A stretch of 64,000 nucleotides of DNA from Microbacterium memoriense (GTDB taxonomy: Bacteria > Actinomycetota > Actinomycetes > Actinomycetales > Microbacteriaceae): contig NZ_JAODOR010000009.1 of assembly GCF_025398275.1 (NCBI RefSeq), positions 1-64,000 of the forward strand, in the 5' to 3' direction. Shown here piece by piece: positions 43,203 to 52,676 of the stretch (the first letter of the stretch is position 1; every line of letters begins with the position of its first letter). The position numbers were made by a program, and so were the translations under genes. The notes beneath the pieces were generated by a model. The model was given only the letters and a program-made list of their open reading frames with translations. It searched no databases and had not been told where the DNA came from.

Positions 43203-44785
43203 GGGGTGCACACTCGCTCTTCGTCTCCGCCGCGCCCGTCGGCACGGACGAGCTGCACGGCAATGCAGGTCGTGCCGGACGGGTCGACCGGCAGCGTCAC
43301 GGTCGGAACATCGACGCTGTCGGATGCCCCGTTGCCGGTCAGCGTGTAGGGATACCAGATGTAGATGTCGCCGTCTTCCGGCTCGGGGTTGGTCCAGGTG
43401 AAGGTCGCCGTGCTGTCGCTGACGGTGCCGGCGAGATCGATCGGCGACGGAACGATGCCCGACACGGGGTCCTGCGGTTTCGCGGATGTCGACGGTGTCT
43501 GCGGTGCCGGCGGCGGCGTTCCGCCGAGGAGGCTCACCCCGACGACGATGGCGACGAGGGCCGCCGCCGCGACGGCGAGCCAGATCCACAGGGCACGGCG
43601 CGAGCGGGGGGCGGATGCCGGGGTTTCTGGGGCGGGGGCATCCTCGACCGGTGCCGGGCGCGCGCGCTGCACGGTCGACGATGTCGTGTCGTCGACCGGA
43701 ACGGACGCGATCGCCCGTCCGCCGCGGAGGATCGTCTCTTCGGCACCGCCGGTCGTCCCCATCGCGGTGGTGGCGGCATCCGTGAAGGACGGCACCTCAT
43801 CCACACGTTTGCGCGTCTGTCCGGCTGCCGGATGCGTCTGCGGCTCGATGCTGACGATGCCGCGGACGCGCGTGAGTTCGCCGTCGGCCTCGTCATCCTC
43901 TTCGGCGAGCGGCGAATCGTCGAGGATGTCGATCGGGGTCACCGAGTGCGAGAGCTCGATCTGCACGCGCTGGAGGGCGCGCGCGAACGCGACGGCGCTG
44001 TCGAAGCGGTCCCCGGGCCGCTTGGCCATCGCCCGCTCGAGCGCGAGTTGCAGCGACACCGGCGCATCCGTGCGCACGAGACGCGGCAGCGGCTGCCCCT
44101 CGATGCGCTGGATGAGGTCGGCGCCGCCGTTGCGGCCACCGGGCTGCTCGAACGGCGAGTGTCCGGCGAGGAGTGTGTACACGGTCGCGCCGAGCGCGTA
44201 GACATCGGTCGCGACGCCCGACTCCGGGTCGTCGGAGAACGATTCGGGCGGCGACCACGGGATCGACATGCCGCCGGAGGACTCCGCGGATTCGGCCGTC
44301 GTCGCGATGCCGAAGTCGGTGAGCGCCGGCCGGTTGTACTCGGTCACCAGGATGTTGGCCGGTTTGATGTCACGGTGCAGAATGCCGGCGCGGTGCGCCG
44401 TCTCGGCGGCGGCGGCGACCTGCACGCCGACCCGCAGCGCCTCGGCGATCGAGAAAGCCCCCGATCGCGAGCGCACCTGCAGGTTCGGCCGCGGGCAGTA
44501 TTCCATGACGAGGTACGGGCGCCCGTCGTCCGACATTCCCGCCTGGTAGATCGTGACGATCGCGGGATGCGTCGACAGCAGCGCCATGACGTTCGCTTCG
44601 GCGGCGAACTGCTCGGCCGAGCCGCCGGCCATCCGATCGGGGAGGAGCACCTTGACCGCCACGCGACGGCGCGGAAGCTGCTGCTCGAAGAGGTAGACGT
44701 CGGCGAACCCACCCGAGCCGAGAATGTCGACGTACGTGAACCCGGGCAGTTGTGGCGGCGCCGCGGGCGCGCGCTTACCGCTCAC
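43199..44785 (-). CDS. transmembrane Ser/Thr protein kinase
   Basis: The 528-residue kinase has a complete N-terminal catalytic domain: GSGGFA (23-28), Lys45, HRDIKPAN (137-144), DFG (157-159) and an SPPES version of APE. An acidic/Thr-rich juxtamembrane region, one transmembrane helix (about 395-417) and an extracellular beta domain (about 450-528, with Cys pair and TWTNPEPEDGDIYIWYPY) follow. There are no PASTA repeats. It should phosphorylate the FHA proteins and EccC. It overlaps genes on both sides. Confidence 0.94.
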   Translation of the reverse strand: MSGKRAPAAPPQLPGFTYVDILGSGGFADVYLFEQQLPRRRVAVKVLLPDRMAGGSAEQFAAEANVMALLSTHPAIVTIYQAGMSDDGRPYLVMEYCPRPNLQVRSRSGAFSIAEALRVGVQVAAAAETAHRAGILHRDIKPANILVTEYNRPALTDFGIATTAESAESSGGMSIPWSPPESFSDDPESGVATDVYALGATVYTLLAGHSPFEQPGGRNGGADLIQRIEGQPLPRLVRTDAPVSLQLALERAMAKRPGDRFDSAVAFARALQRVQIELSHSVTPIDILDDSPLAEEDDEADGELTRVRGIVSIEPQTHPAAGQTRKRVDEVPSFTDAATTAMGTTGGAEETILRGGRAIASVPVDDTTSSTVQRARPAPVEDAPAPETPASAPRSRRALWIWLAVAAAALVAIVVGVSLLGGTPPPAPQTPSTSAKPQDPVSGIVPSPIDLAGTVSDSTATFTWTNPEPEDGDIYIWYPYTLTGNGASDSVDVPTVTLPVDPSGTTCIAVQLVRADGRGGDEERVCTP

Positions 44786-46149
44786 AGAATCTCCTCGAAG
44801 GTCACCGTGACGTCGTCGCCGATGTCGAGCACGTCGCCGGAGACGACCATCGTGGGCTCGTTCGGGTGCAGCTTCACGGGATCCTGCCCGACGCGCAGCA
44901 GCAGCGTGCCGTTCGTGGTGTCGAGGTCGGTCACCAGGACATGCTCACCCTCGGCGCGGATCTCGACGTGGCTGCGCGAAATGTCCTGCTCGGGGCTGTC
45001 CACGGCGACGAGCGTCGGGAGTTCCGCGCCGGACGTGCGGGTCGATTTGGGGCGTCGGCCGATGACGACCGGCCGCTCGAGTTCGACGACCCGTCCGGTC
45101 GAGAGGACGATCCGACCGCGCGCAGGGCGCCGTCCCGGGACAGCGTCTGTCGATTCGAAGGTCGCGCGCTCCGCCGCGCGCATCGCGCGGACATCGGCGA
45201 CGGCGACGGTTTCCCCGTCGTGGTCGCCGAGCGCCGGCAGCGGCGCGGCCGGGGAGGCCTCGGCGGCGGGCTCGCCCTCCTCCGGCGCCTCCAGAACGAC
45301 GACGGCCGCGGCCGTGATCGGCCGGGCGACGGTCTCACCCCAGAGCAGGTCGTATTCGTCGGCCGGTGTCTCGACGACGGGGGCTTCGGTAGCCGCCGGC
45401 ATCCACGTGTCGGCGCTGGCCGGTACCGGCGGCAGCGACGACGGAACCTCGGTCACGATGGCCGCTGCGGATGCTGCTTCGAGCTCGGGTTCGGCGTCCT
45501 CGACGTCGCCTTCTGAGGAGATGTCGGATTCTGAGGAGGGAATCGCCGGTGCAGCCTCCTCGACAACCTCCGTCTCCTCAGGAACCTCCGCAGGCGGGGC
45601 GGGTGGCGCGTCCGCGGGCGGCACGGATGCCGGGACAACCGGCCGCGGGACCTCGCGCGTCGGCGGGGCGACGGGCGGAGAGACCGCGGCAACCGCGTCG
45701 AGCGTGACGGTGACGGCGCTCGCGGTCACGACGCCGGAACGGATCGGGAGGTCGGGGCCGTCGGGGGTCGCGGCGCCCACGAGGACCGTGAGCCGATGCG
45801 CGCCGGGCAAGAACCGCTCGGTCCACGTCGCGACGCCTTCGCCCGAGACTCCCTGCGTGCCGCCCTCGTCGTCCACGATGATCTCGACCGGGCCGCGGAC
45901 CGCGACGCGCACGCCGGCGGGTTCGACGACGGCCAACGCGAACGGAGGGATCGCGCTCAGCGACGTGCCGAACGCGCCCGTGAGCGCTTCGAGCACCGCG
46001 CCGATTCCGCCGTCGCCCACACGACGCCACACGGCTTCGGCAGTCTGATCCGTCACTTCGGGGGACAACACCGCGAGGGCCGAACCTTCGACGGCGACCC
46101 GCCACGCCGTGACGTCCGCGGGGGCGGGGCGATAGCGCACCTGGGTCAT
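44782..46149 (-). CDS. FHA domain-containing protein
   Basis: The 455-residue protein has an N-terminal alpha/beta region (1-170) resembling phosphatase-linked adaptors, a long Pro/Glu/Ala disordered linker (about 170-320) and a C-terminal FHA domain with all hallmark residues: VVIGRRPKS, DISRSHVEIR and DTTNGT. It should bind phosphothreonine made by the kinase, whose gene it overlaps. It lies between phosphatase and kinase genes. Confidence 0.92.
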   Translation of the reverse strand: MTQVRYRPAPADVTAWRVAVEGSALAVLSPEVTDQTAEAVWRRVGDGGIGAVLEALTGAFGTSLSAIPPFALAVVEPAGVRVAVRGPVEIIVDDEGGTQGVSGEGVATWTERFLPGAHRLTVLVGAATPDGPDLPIRSGVVTASAVTVTLDAVAAVSPPVAPPTREVPRPVVPASVPPADAPPAPPAEVPEETEVVEEAAPAIPSSESDISSEGDVEDAEPELEAASAAAIVTEVPSSLPPVPASADTWMPAATEAPVVETPADEYDLLWGETVARPITAAAVVVLEAPEEGEPAAEASPAAPLPALGDHDGETVAVADVRAMRAAERATFESTDAVPGRRPARGRIVLSTGRVVELERPVVIGRRPKSTRTSGAELPTLVAVDSPEQDISRSHVEIRAEGEHVLVTDLDTTNGTLLLRVGQDPVKLHPNEPTMVVSGDVLDIGDDVTVTFEEIL

Positions 46150-46976
46150 GATCGGTCTCCCCTTGTCTGTGGCCGGGGACGCGTATCGCCGTCCGCATCG
46201 GCCCGCCGCGCACCGGCCGGAGCCGTGTCATACAGGTCGTCGTGGCCGCCGACGCTCACTGCGTCGACAACGACCGCCGTGATGTTGTCGCGCCCGCCGT
46301 GCAAGAGCGCCTCATGGATCAGGCGCGTCGCGGCATCCTGCGGGTCGACTTCCTCCGCGAGGATCGTCTGGAGCCGGTCGAGATCGAGCTCGCCGGACAG
46401 TCCATCCGAGCACACCAGAATGCGGTCGCCGGGCTCGGCGGGCACCATCCAGTAGTCGGCTTGGCCGTCGTTGCCGGCACCGATCGCCCGGGTGATCTCA
46501 TTGCGGCGGCTGTCGATGGCCGCATCCGCCCCGTCGAGGAGCCCCGCATCGATGAGTTCTTGCACGACCGAATGGTCGACGCTGATCTGCTCGAGGCGAC
46601 CGCCCGCGAACCGATACGTGCGGGAGTCGCCGACGTTGACGGTCAGCCAGTATCCGAGGCCACCGACCTCGGCGATCACGACCCCGGTGAGGGTCGTTCC
46701 GGCCGCGCGGCTGCCGCTGTCGATCGCGTCGACCCGGGCTCGCGCCCGGCGGAGAGCCGCGCGCACGTGATCGACGCCCAGGCTCGCGGCTCCCGCGAGC
46801 GTCGAGAACTCCGCGACGACGGCGGCGCTGGCGAGGTCCCCGGCGTCGTGGCCGCCCATCCCGTCGGCCACGAGGAACAGCGGCGCCTCGGCCAGGTACG
46901 AATCCTCATTGATGCGGCGGCGAAGACCCGTGTGGCTGACGGCGGCGGCGCGCACCTCGATCGGTGCATCGCTCAC
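46146..46976 (-). CDS. PP2C-family Ser/Thr protein phosphatase
   Basis: The 276-residue metal-dependent phosphatase has RRINEDSY (20-27), VADGMGGHDAGD (36-47), NVGDSRTYRF, ILVCSDGLSGELD and GGRDNITAVVVD, the complete acidic set for two metal ions. No transmembrane segment is seen. It should reverse the kinase encoded two genes downstream. Its GTG start (46976) overlaps the RDD-FHA gene stop. Confidence 0.95.
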   Translation of the reverse strand: MSDAPIEVRAAAVSHTGLRRRINEDSYLAEAPLFLVADGMGGHDAGDLASAAVVAEFSTLAGAASLGVDHVRAALRRARARVDAIDSGSRAAGTTLTGVVIAEVGGLGYWLTVNVGDSRTYRFAGGRLEQISVDHSVVQELIDAGLLDGADAAIDSRRNEITRAIGAGNDGQADYWMVPAEPGDRILVCSDGLSGELDLDRLQTILAEEVDPQDAATRLIHEALLHGGRDNITAVVVDAVSVGGHDDLYDTAPAGARRADADGDTRPRPQTRGDRS

Positions 46977-48037
46977 GATGCGACCTCGATGCGGACGCTC
47001 CGGTCGCCGAACTCGAGCACGTCCCCCGCGTGCACGCGGACCCGTTCGCCCGGTTCGGCCGCCTGACGCTGGGTTCCGCGCAGGAGCGTCACGCCGTTCG
47101 TCGAGTGGCGGTCGATGACCCACAGCGCGCGTTCGGCGTCGGGGGCGAGTTCGAAGTGCGTCTTCGACAGGGACAGTGTCTCGTCGCGCACGGGAGTGAT
47201 CATGGCGCCGGTCTCGGGCGCGGGGTTCCGCCCGAACAGGGTCCGTCCGTACAGCGCCTGCTTCGTCCCGTCATCCCAGACGAGTCGTGCGACCGGTCGC
47301 TCGCCCGTCGACAGGCGCGTCTCGTCGATCGAGGCGATCGGGTCGGTCACGGGGCCGCGCGGAGTGGGTGCTGCCGACGCCGCGGCGCTGACTCCGGGGA
47401 CGAACGAGATGACGCCGGCATCCGCAGGCACGACGGGCCGCGGTGCGGGGGCGGATGCCGGGGTCCACCCGTCGAGCTGAGGATCGGCCTGTGTCGGGAG
47501 GATCAGTCCCTCGGGGAGGACGGTGGGTGAGGCGGAGGTGAAGGCCGGAACGGGTTCCTCGGCAACCGGCTCCGGCGCCACCATCGGGCTACGTCCGGCG
47601 ATGTCGGTCATGACTGCGCCCGCGGCTTTGTCATGCCAGCCGCGGCGCCACGGAGACCCGTCGAACAGCGCGGAGAACATGCCGACGATGATCGCCGCGC
47701 CGAGCGCCCAGACGATGTTGCGCCCGAGTGCGCGGCCGAATCCGAGGGCGTCACCGTCGGATTCATGCGCAAGGCGGAGGCCCATGATCCGCATGCCGAT
47801 CGACCCGTTGCCGCCCTGCATGAACGTGTACGCGAGGAACCACGCGGCGCTGACGACGTAAGCGCCGACGCTGGCCAGCACCACCGGGAACGCCCCCTCG
47901 GTGGCGAACGAGATTCCGGCGAGGATGCCGGCCGTCACCAGCAAGATCAGGAACGCGACGGCGCCGTCGATCAGGTACGCACCGACACGTCGGCCGAGCA
48001 CGGCGGGGCGTGCGAACCCGGTGGGGTCGACGCTCAC
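46973..48037 (-). CDS. RDD-FHA membrane protein
   Basis: The 354-residue protein starts with an RDD domain (residues about 8-145: GRRVGAYLIDGAVAFL, three to four helices, GSIGMRIMGLRL), followed by a Pro/Ala linker and a C-terminal FHA domain (about 258-354: TLFGRNPAPE, SLSKTHFEL, RHSTNGV). It anchors a phosphothreonine reader in the membrane. GTG 48037 overlaps the transglutaminase-like gene stop. Confidence 0.92.
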   Translation of the reverse strand: MSVDPTGFARPAVLGRRVGAYLIDGAVAFLILLVTAGILAGISFATEGAFPVVLASVGAYVVSAAWFLAYTFMQGGNGSIGMRIMGLRLAHESDGDALGFGRALGRNIVWALGAAIIVGMFSALFDGSPWRRGWHDKAAGAVMTDIAGRSPMVAPEPVAEEPVPAFTSASPTVLPEGLILPTQADPQLDGWTPASAPAPRPVVPADAGVISFVPGVSAAASAAPTPRGPVTDPIASIDETRLSTGERPVARLVWDDGTKQALYGRTLFGRNPAPETGAMITPVRDETLSLSKTHFELAPDAERALWVIDRHSTNGVTLLRGTQRQAAEPGERVRVHAGDVLEFGDRSVRIEVAS

Positions 48038-50307
48038 GACGCTCCTCCGCGACGCAACGACCGCAGGCTGAGGCGAGCGCGCACGCGCTGCCACCACGAC
48101 GTGGAACCCTTCATCTCACCGACGATATCGTCCACTTCGCGCCAGAACGTTTCGACGTCCTCCGGTGACGGGTCACCCGGACCGTAGACATCGGCATCCG
48201 CGCGCTCAGCGAGAGTCGCCACCCGCGGCTGCGTGAACGCCGCGCCGACGACGGCGGCGCTCTCGGCGCGGGTCGCTCCGACGACGACGGGGGCGCGGAG
48301 GTCGACGGCCGAATCGACCAGCTCGTCCCAGCCGCCCGAGATGCGGTCGGCGGTGCGAGCCGCCGCCCGCCGGCGGGCGCGACGTGTCCCCTTGATGAGG
48401 CCCATCACGATGAACGGTGCCGCCAGCAGAGCGAGGATCCCCACACCGATCCCCCCGAACAGCAGCAGCGGACCGAGCCAATCGACACCGGCATCCTCGT
48501 CCTCTTCCTGTTCACGGTCGTCGGCGATCGACGGGGGCAGGTCAGCGGCCTCTTGCGCGGGCGGCGGCGGCTGCAGCACCTGCGGTTTGGGGTCGGCGCG
48601 CGGCTTCGTGGACTGGTCGTTGGGTTCGTTGTCTTCGGAGGGCGTCGGGTCGAAGGGTACCCAGCCGACGCCGTCGAACGCGATCTCTACCCAGGCGTGC
48701 ACATTGTCACCGGTCGCGGTGAAGACGCTCCCGGCCTGATCGTTCTCGTTCGGATGCCAGCCCATCACGACGCGCGCCGGCATGCCGAGCTGGGTCGCCA
48801 TGAGCGCCATCGCGACGGCGTACTGCTCGTCGTCGCCGATCATCTGATCGCCCGCGAAGAGCGCGCTGATGCGGGCGGCACCGTGACCGGAGGGAGAGAG
48901 CACATCGCCGGCGAGACCGTGGCTGAAGAACCCGTCGGTGTGCAGCGAACTCTCGAGCGCGCGGGCACGCTCGATCGGCGTCTCGGCATCGGCGACGGCC
49001 TTGGATGCCAGGTCGGCCAGCGACTCCGGGATGCCCTCTTGCTTCGGCATCTTCAGCGGCGCGAAGGGCACTTCGGCGAGAGCGGCATCGCTCGGGATCT
49101 TCGGGATCACCGTCTCGATCGTGTACCCGTCGCCGGGCTGCAGGCCGATCGTTGTCACAGCCGTGCCGGTCGCGTCGTTGTAGTGCGCGGCGCGACGGAT
49201 CTCGCTCCCCCGCTCACCGTCGAAGATGAACTCGCGGACCGCGCCGGCGTCGGGCAACCACACACCACTCCACTCGCCGATCTCGACGCGCAGTGTGGTC
49301 TCGGCTCCCTCCGCCTCGGGCGACATGTTGGAGCGGACCGGCGTGAACGCGCTGGAGGACCCGGCGCCGTCATCGGCGACGTTGTAGACGACACCGGAAT
49401 AGGCGTCCATCGTCGCGAGGCGGATGCGGGCGTCTTCCGGCAGACCCGACACCGTGAACAGCGACGTGTCGGCGTCATCGCGGACGATCCCGCGGAACGC
49501 CTGCAGCGGGCTCGGATAGTCGCGGATGTCGAACGGGGGAATGACGAAGTCGCGCAAGACGTAACGCTGCACGGGCGGTGTGGCGAAGGCCGCGGTGGCG
49601 ATGCCTGCTCCTGCCGCGATCGCGAGCACGGCAGCGCCGGCGACCAGTCGACGGGTGCGGGAACTGCGGGTCGCGGCCGGATCGGCGGCTTCGGTGTCGA
49701 TGCGGACGGCGGCGCTGTCGTTCGTCCAGGCGTGGCGGAGCGCCAGCCAGACGACCGCGACCGCGGCGAACAGGATGCCCTGGACCACCGGGGCGGCGGG
49801 CGTCGCGACGCCGAGGAGGATCTGGCCGGCCAGCAGGGCGACGGCCGGCAGCAACGCCCACGCGCCCTGGCGGATGCGGAGGGCGAGGGATGCCGCGATC
49901 ACCGTGGCGAGCAACACCATGAGGAAGGGGACCATGAGGTGCCCGTCCGATGCCGCGACCGGCGGAACGGTCGTCAGCAGTTGCTTCCAGGACGTGACGA
50001 CACCGACCGCGAGCTGACGCCACGTCTCGAGGGTGGGGATGACGCCGAGCAACGTCGTGTGCGGCAGCGCGAGCGCGCCGCCGAAGACGAAGTAGGCCCC
50101 GACGGCAGCGCCCGCGATCGGCAGGACGCCCCAGCGCCACCGGGCGCCGAACCAGGCGATCGCGAGTCCCAGCGCGAGCGCGCCGAACCCCGCGACGAGA
50201 TACTGCGGGCCGTCGAAGGTCGGGCCGAAGCCGATGATGGCGACGGTGACCAGCAGGGCGATGGCGACGACATCGATGACCCTCTGCAGCAGAGGCCGGG
50301 CGTTCAC
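48034..50307 (-). CDS. transglutaminase-like membrane protein, catalytic Cys replaced
   Basis: The 757-residue protein has six to seven N-terminal helices (about 10-250), an extracytoplasmic transglutaminase-like core (about 420-600), a Pro-rich linker, one more helix (about 645-670) and a cytoplasmic tail. In the core, the usual GYCEQF motif reads GDDEQY, so Asp493 stands where the catalytic Cys belongs. The His (NVHAWVEI) and Asp (PFDPTP) are kept. Cross-linking or protease activity is therefore unlikely, and a binding or scaffold role is inferred. The gene forms the MoxR-DUF58-transglutaminase triad. Confidence 0.9.
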   Translation of the reverse strand: MNARPLLQRVIDVVAIALLVTVAIIGFGPTFDGPQYLVAGFGALALGLAIAWFGARWRWGVLPIAGAAVGAYFVFGGALALPHTTLLGVIPTLETWRQLAVGVVTSWKQLLTTVPPVAASDGHLMVPFLMVLLATVIAASLALRIRQGAWALLPAVALLAGQILLGVATPAAPVVQGILFAAVAVVWLALRHAWTNDSAAVRIDTEAADPAATRSSRTRRLVAGAAVLAIAAGAGIATAAFATPPVQRYVLRDFVIPPFDIRDYPSPLQAFRGIVRDDADTSLFTVSGLPEDARIRLATMDAYSGVVYNVADDGAGSSSAFTPVRSNMSPEAEGAETTLRVEIGEWSGVWLPDAGAVREFIFDGERGSEIRRAAHYNDATGTAVTTIGLQPGDGYTIETVIPKIPSDAALAEVPFAPLKMPKQEGIPESLADLASKAVADAETPIERARALESSLHTDGFFSHGLAGDVLSPSGHGAARISALFAGDQMIGDDEQYAVAMALMATQLGMPARVVMGWHPNENDQAGSVFTATGDNVHAWVEIAFDGVGWVPFDPTPSEDNEPNDQSTKPRADPKPQVLQPPPPAQEAADLPPSIADDREQEEDEDAGVDWLGPLLLFGGIGVGILALLAAPFIVMGLIKGTRRARRRAAARTADRISGGWDELVDSAVDLRAPVVVGATRAESAAVVGAAFTQPRVATLAERADADVYGPGDPSPEDVETFWREVDDIVGEMKGSTSWWQRVRARLSLRSLRRGGAS

Positions 50308-51665
50308 GAGAGCACCTTCCGGACTGCGCTCGGCAGCTGGTCGAGAGCGCCGATCGTGACGACGTCCGCGTCGCCGATGCGGCGAAGGCCCGGTGAGTCG
50401 ACCGACGAATCCGTGACGACCGCGAGCACCCGTACACCGTAGGGCAGGCGCGCGCACGCGATGCGGAGATCGGCGGCGTCGGCGTTGGCACCGGTGATCA
50501 GCACGGCGACCGCGGCCTGCGGGGCGTGGGCGGCCAGCGATCCGGCGAGCGCGACGATCCCCCCCTGGCGCGGACGGGAGTGTTCGAGGGCCGAAAGCCC
50601 GTCGAGGAACCGGCGGCCGGTCGGTGCGCGGAGTGCGCCGTGCTGCGTGCGGGCCTCGAGGACCCGCGAATCCCGGATGGCGCGCAGGCCGATAGACCCG
50701 GCGGCCGAGATCGCGAGCTCGAATTCGTCGTCCGTGCGGTATTCGGCGGCATCCGTCGAGAGGCCGACGATGAAGTGCGAGCGCCGGGTCTCTTCGTATT
50801 GGCGCACCATGACGCTGCCGACGCGAGCCGTGGACTTCCAGTGCACGTGGCGGAGATCATCGCCGGGCTGGTATTCGCGGAGCGCGTGAAAGGAGACGTC
50901 GTCGCGCGCGAGCTGCTGCGACGGAAGCCCCTCGAGGTCGCGCAGGTGCCCGAGCGAGAGCCCGTCGAGCGAGAGCGTGCGGGGGTGCACGTAGAGCAGG
51001 GCCGCTTGGCGGCGATCGTGTGTGCGTTCGAAGAGGCCGAGCGGGTCGCCGCGGAGGACACTCACGGGACCGACCGTGAGCACGCCGCGGGCCGTCGTCG
51101 GGATCGCGAACAACTCTTCGTGTGTCTCGTCGGCGGCGAGTCGTGGCACCTGGAAGATGCCGCGACCGGACCCGACGGGGAGCACGACGGAAGAGGGGAG
51201 CATCGCGCGCGTGCTGGCGTTGTGCAGGGTCAGCGCGCCGACCGCCCGCTCGCCCACGACGACATGACTGCGGGTGAGATCGAGCTGGATGTCGTAGGTC
51301 GTCCGGCCGAACAGGAACGCGATACTGAGCGCCGCGATCGCGCTGGCGACCGCGGCCGCCACCATGACCTCTTTCCAGCCGAGCGTCAGAGCGACGATCC
51401 AGAGCAGGGCGATCAGGGCGAGCACGATCCAGCCGAGCGGTCGGATGACATCCGTCACCCGGCGGATGCCGCGCCACGCGATGCCGAGGGCGGTTTCGGT
51501 GCGCTCGCGCCACTGCTCGGCGCGCGTCGGCGGGGCCGCCGAGACGAGGCGCTCGCGCTCGTCCTCAGCCGGTGCTTCGGGCTCGGACGGGGTGGGCACC
51601 GCGGGCGCGACAGAAGCCCGGCGCGCGCGGCGCGTCGGGGTCTCGGTCTGCGGCGGCGCCGCCAT
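50304..51665 (-). CDS. DUF58 domain-containing protein
   Basis: The 453-residue protein has a Pro/Arg-rich cytoplasmic N-terminus, two helices (about 85-130) and a beta-rich part, then the DUF58 motif YQPGDDLRHVHWKSTARVGSVMVRQYEETR and a VWA-like fold (FIVGLSTDAAEY). These proteins accompany MoxR ATPases as probable chaperone partners. Start ATG 51665 overlaps the MoxR stop by one base. Confidence 0.92.
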   Translation of the reverse strand: MAAPPQTETPTRRARRASVAPAVPTPSEPEAPAEDERERLVSAAPPTRAEQWRERTETALGIAWRGIRRVTDVIRPLGWIVLALIALLWIVALTLGWKEVMVAAAVASAIAALSIAFLFGRTTYDIQLDLTRSHVVVGERAVGALTLHNASTRAMLPSSVVLPVGSGRGIFQVPRLAADETHEELFAIPTTARGVLTVGPVSVLRGDPLGLFERTHDRRQAALLYVHPRTLSLDGLSLGHLRDLEGLPSQQLARDDVSFHALREYQPGDDLRHVHWKSTARVGSVMVRQYEETRRSHFIVGLSTDAAEYRTDDEFELAISAAGSIGLRAIRDSRVLEARTQHGALRAPTGRRFLDGLSALEHSRPRQGGIVALAGSLAAHAPQAAVAVLITGANADAADLRIACARLPYGVRVLAVVTDSSVDSPGLRRIGDADVVTIGALDQLPSAVRKVLS

Positions 51666-52636
51666 CAGGCCGACGCCCTCGCGAGCGGCGCGTCGACGGA
51701 AGCCACGGCGCGTTCGATGACGGTCTCGGCGCTGACCCCGGAGAACTCTGCCTCGGGGTCGAGCACGAGGCGGTGCGTCCACACCGGCATCGCAAGCGTC
51801 TTGATGTCATCCGGCACGACGAAGTGACGCCCCTGAGACGCCGCGTAGACCTTCGCGATGCGGATCATCGAGATCGCCCCGCGCACCGAGACGCCGAGGC
51901 GCGTGGCCTCGGAGGCACGCGTCGCCTCGACGAGCTGCGCCGCATACCGGGCGACGGCCGAGTCGACATGGACGGTGGCGGCGAGGTCGGCCATGTCGGC
52001 GACGGCACCGGTCGTGATCACAGGCGTGAGCTGCGCCGAGGGGTTGCGGTCGACGGCGCCGGCGAGAATCCGCTCGGCGATCGCGAGCGACGGGTAACCG
52101 ATCGAGGTCTTGATCATGAAGCGGTCGAGCTGTGCCTCGGGCAGCTTGTACGTGCCCGCCTGCTCGATCGGGTTTTGCGTCGCGATGACGAGGAACGGGC
52201 GCCCCACGTCGTGCGCGACGCCGTCGACCGTGATCCGCGACTCTTCCATGACCTCGAGGAGCGCCGACTGCGTCTTCGGCGAGGCACGGTTGATCTCGTC
52301 CGCGAGCACGATGGAGGCGAACACCGGGCCCTTGTGGAACTCGAACGTGTGGTTCTTCTGGTCGTAGATGGTCACGCCGGTGACGTCGGAGGGCAGCAAG
52401 TCGGGCGTGAACTGGATGCGGTTGCTCGTGCCCTGCACGCTCGCGGCGAGCGCCTTCGCGAGGCTCGTCTTTCCGGTACCGGGCGCGTCCTCGAGCAGTA
52501 CGTGACCTTCGGCCAACATGGCCGACAACACGAGGCCGACGACCTCGCGCTTGCCCATGACGGCGATGTCGACGTTGTCGACGAGACGCGTGAACGTGTC
52601 GCGGAACCAGGCTGCCTGGTCGGGGGTCATGCTCAT
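51665..52636 (-). CDS. MoxR-family AAA+ ATPase
   Basis: A 323-residue AAA+ protein with Walker A APGTGKTS (51-58), Walker B VLADEINRA (110-116), sensor-1 region VIATQNP and a C-terminal lid domain (SVRGAISMIRIAKVYAA). MoxR ATPases remodel or insert cofactors into VWA or DUF58 partners. ATG 52636 is favoured over 52630 by AAGGA about 9 bases upstream. It follows the giant Ig-like gene by 40 bases. Confidence 0.94.
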   Translation of the reverse strand: MSMTPDQAAWFRDTFTRLVDNVDIAVMGKREVVGLVLSAMLAEGHVLLEDAPGTGKTSLAKALAASVQGTSNRIQFTPDLLPSDVTGVTIYDQKNHTFEFHKGPVFASIVLADEINRASPKTQSALLEVMEESRITVDGVAHDVGRPFLVIATQNPIEQAGTYKLPEAQLDRFMIKTSIGYPSLAIAERILAGAVDRNPSAQLTPVITTGAVADMADLAATVHVDSAVARYAAQLVEATRASEATRLGVSVRGAISMIRIAKVYAASQGRHFVVPDDIKTLAMPVWTHRLVLDPEAEFSGVSAETVIERAVASVDAPLARASA

Positions 52637-52676
52637 GTCTTCGTGTCCTTGATTGCGAGGGGAATGAGGGGGGTGA

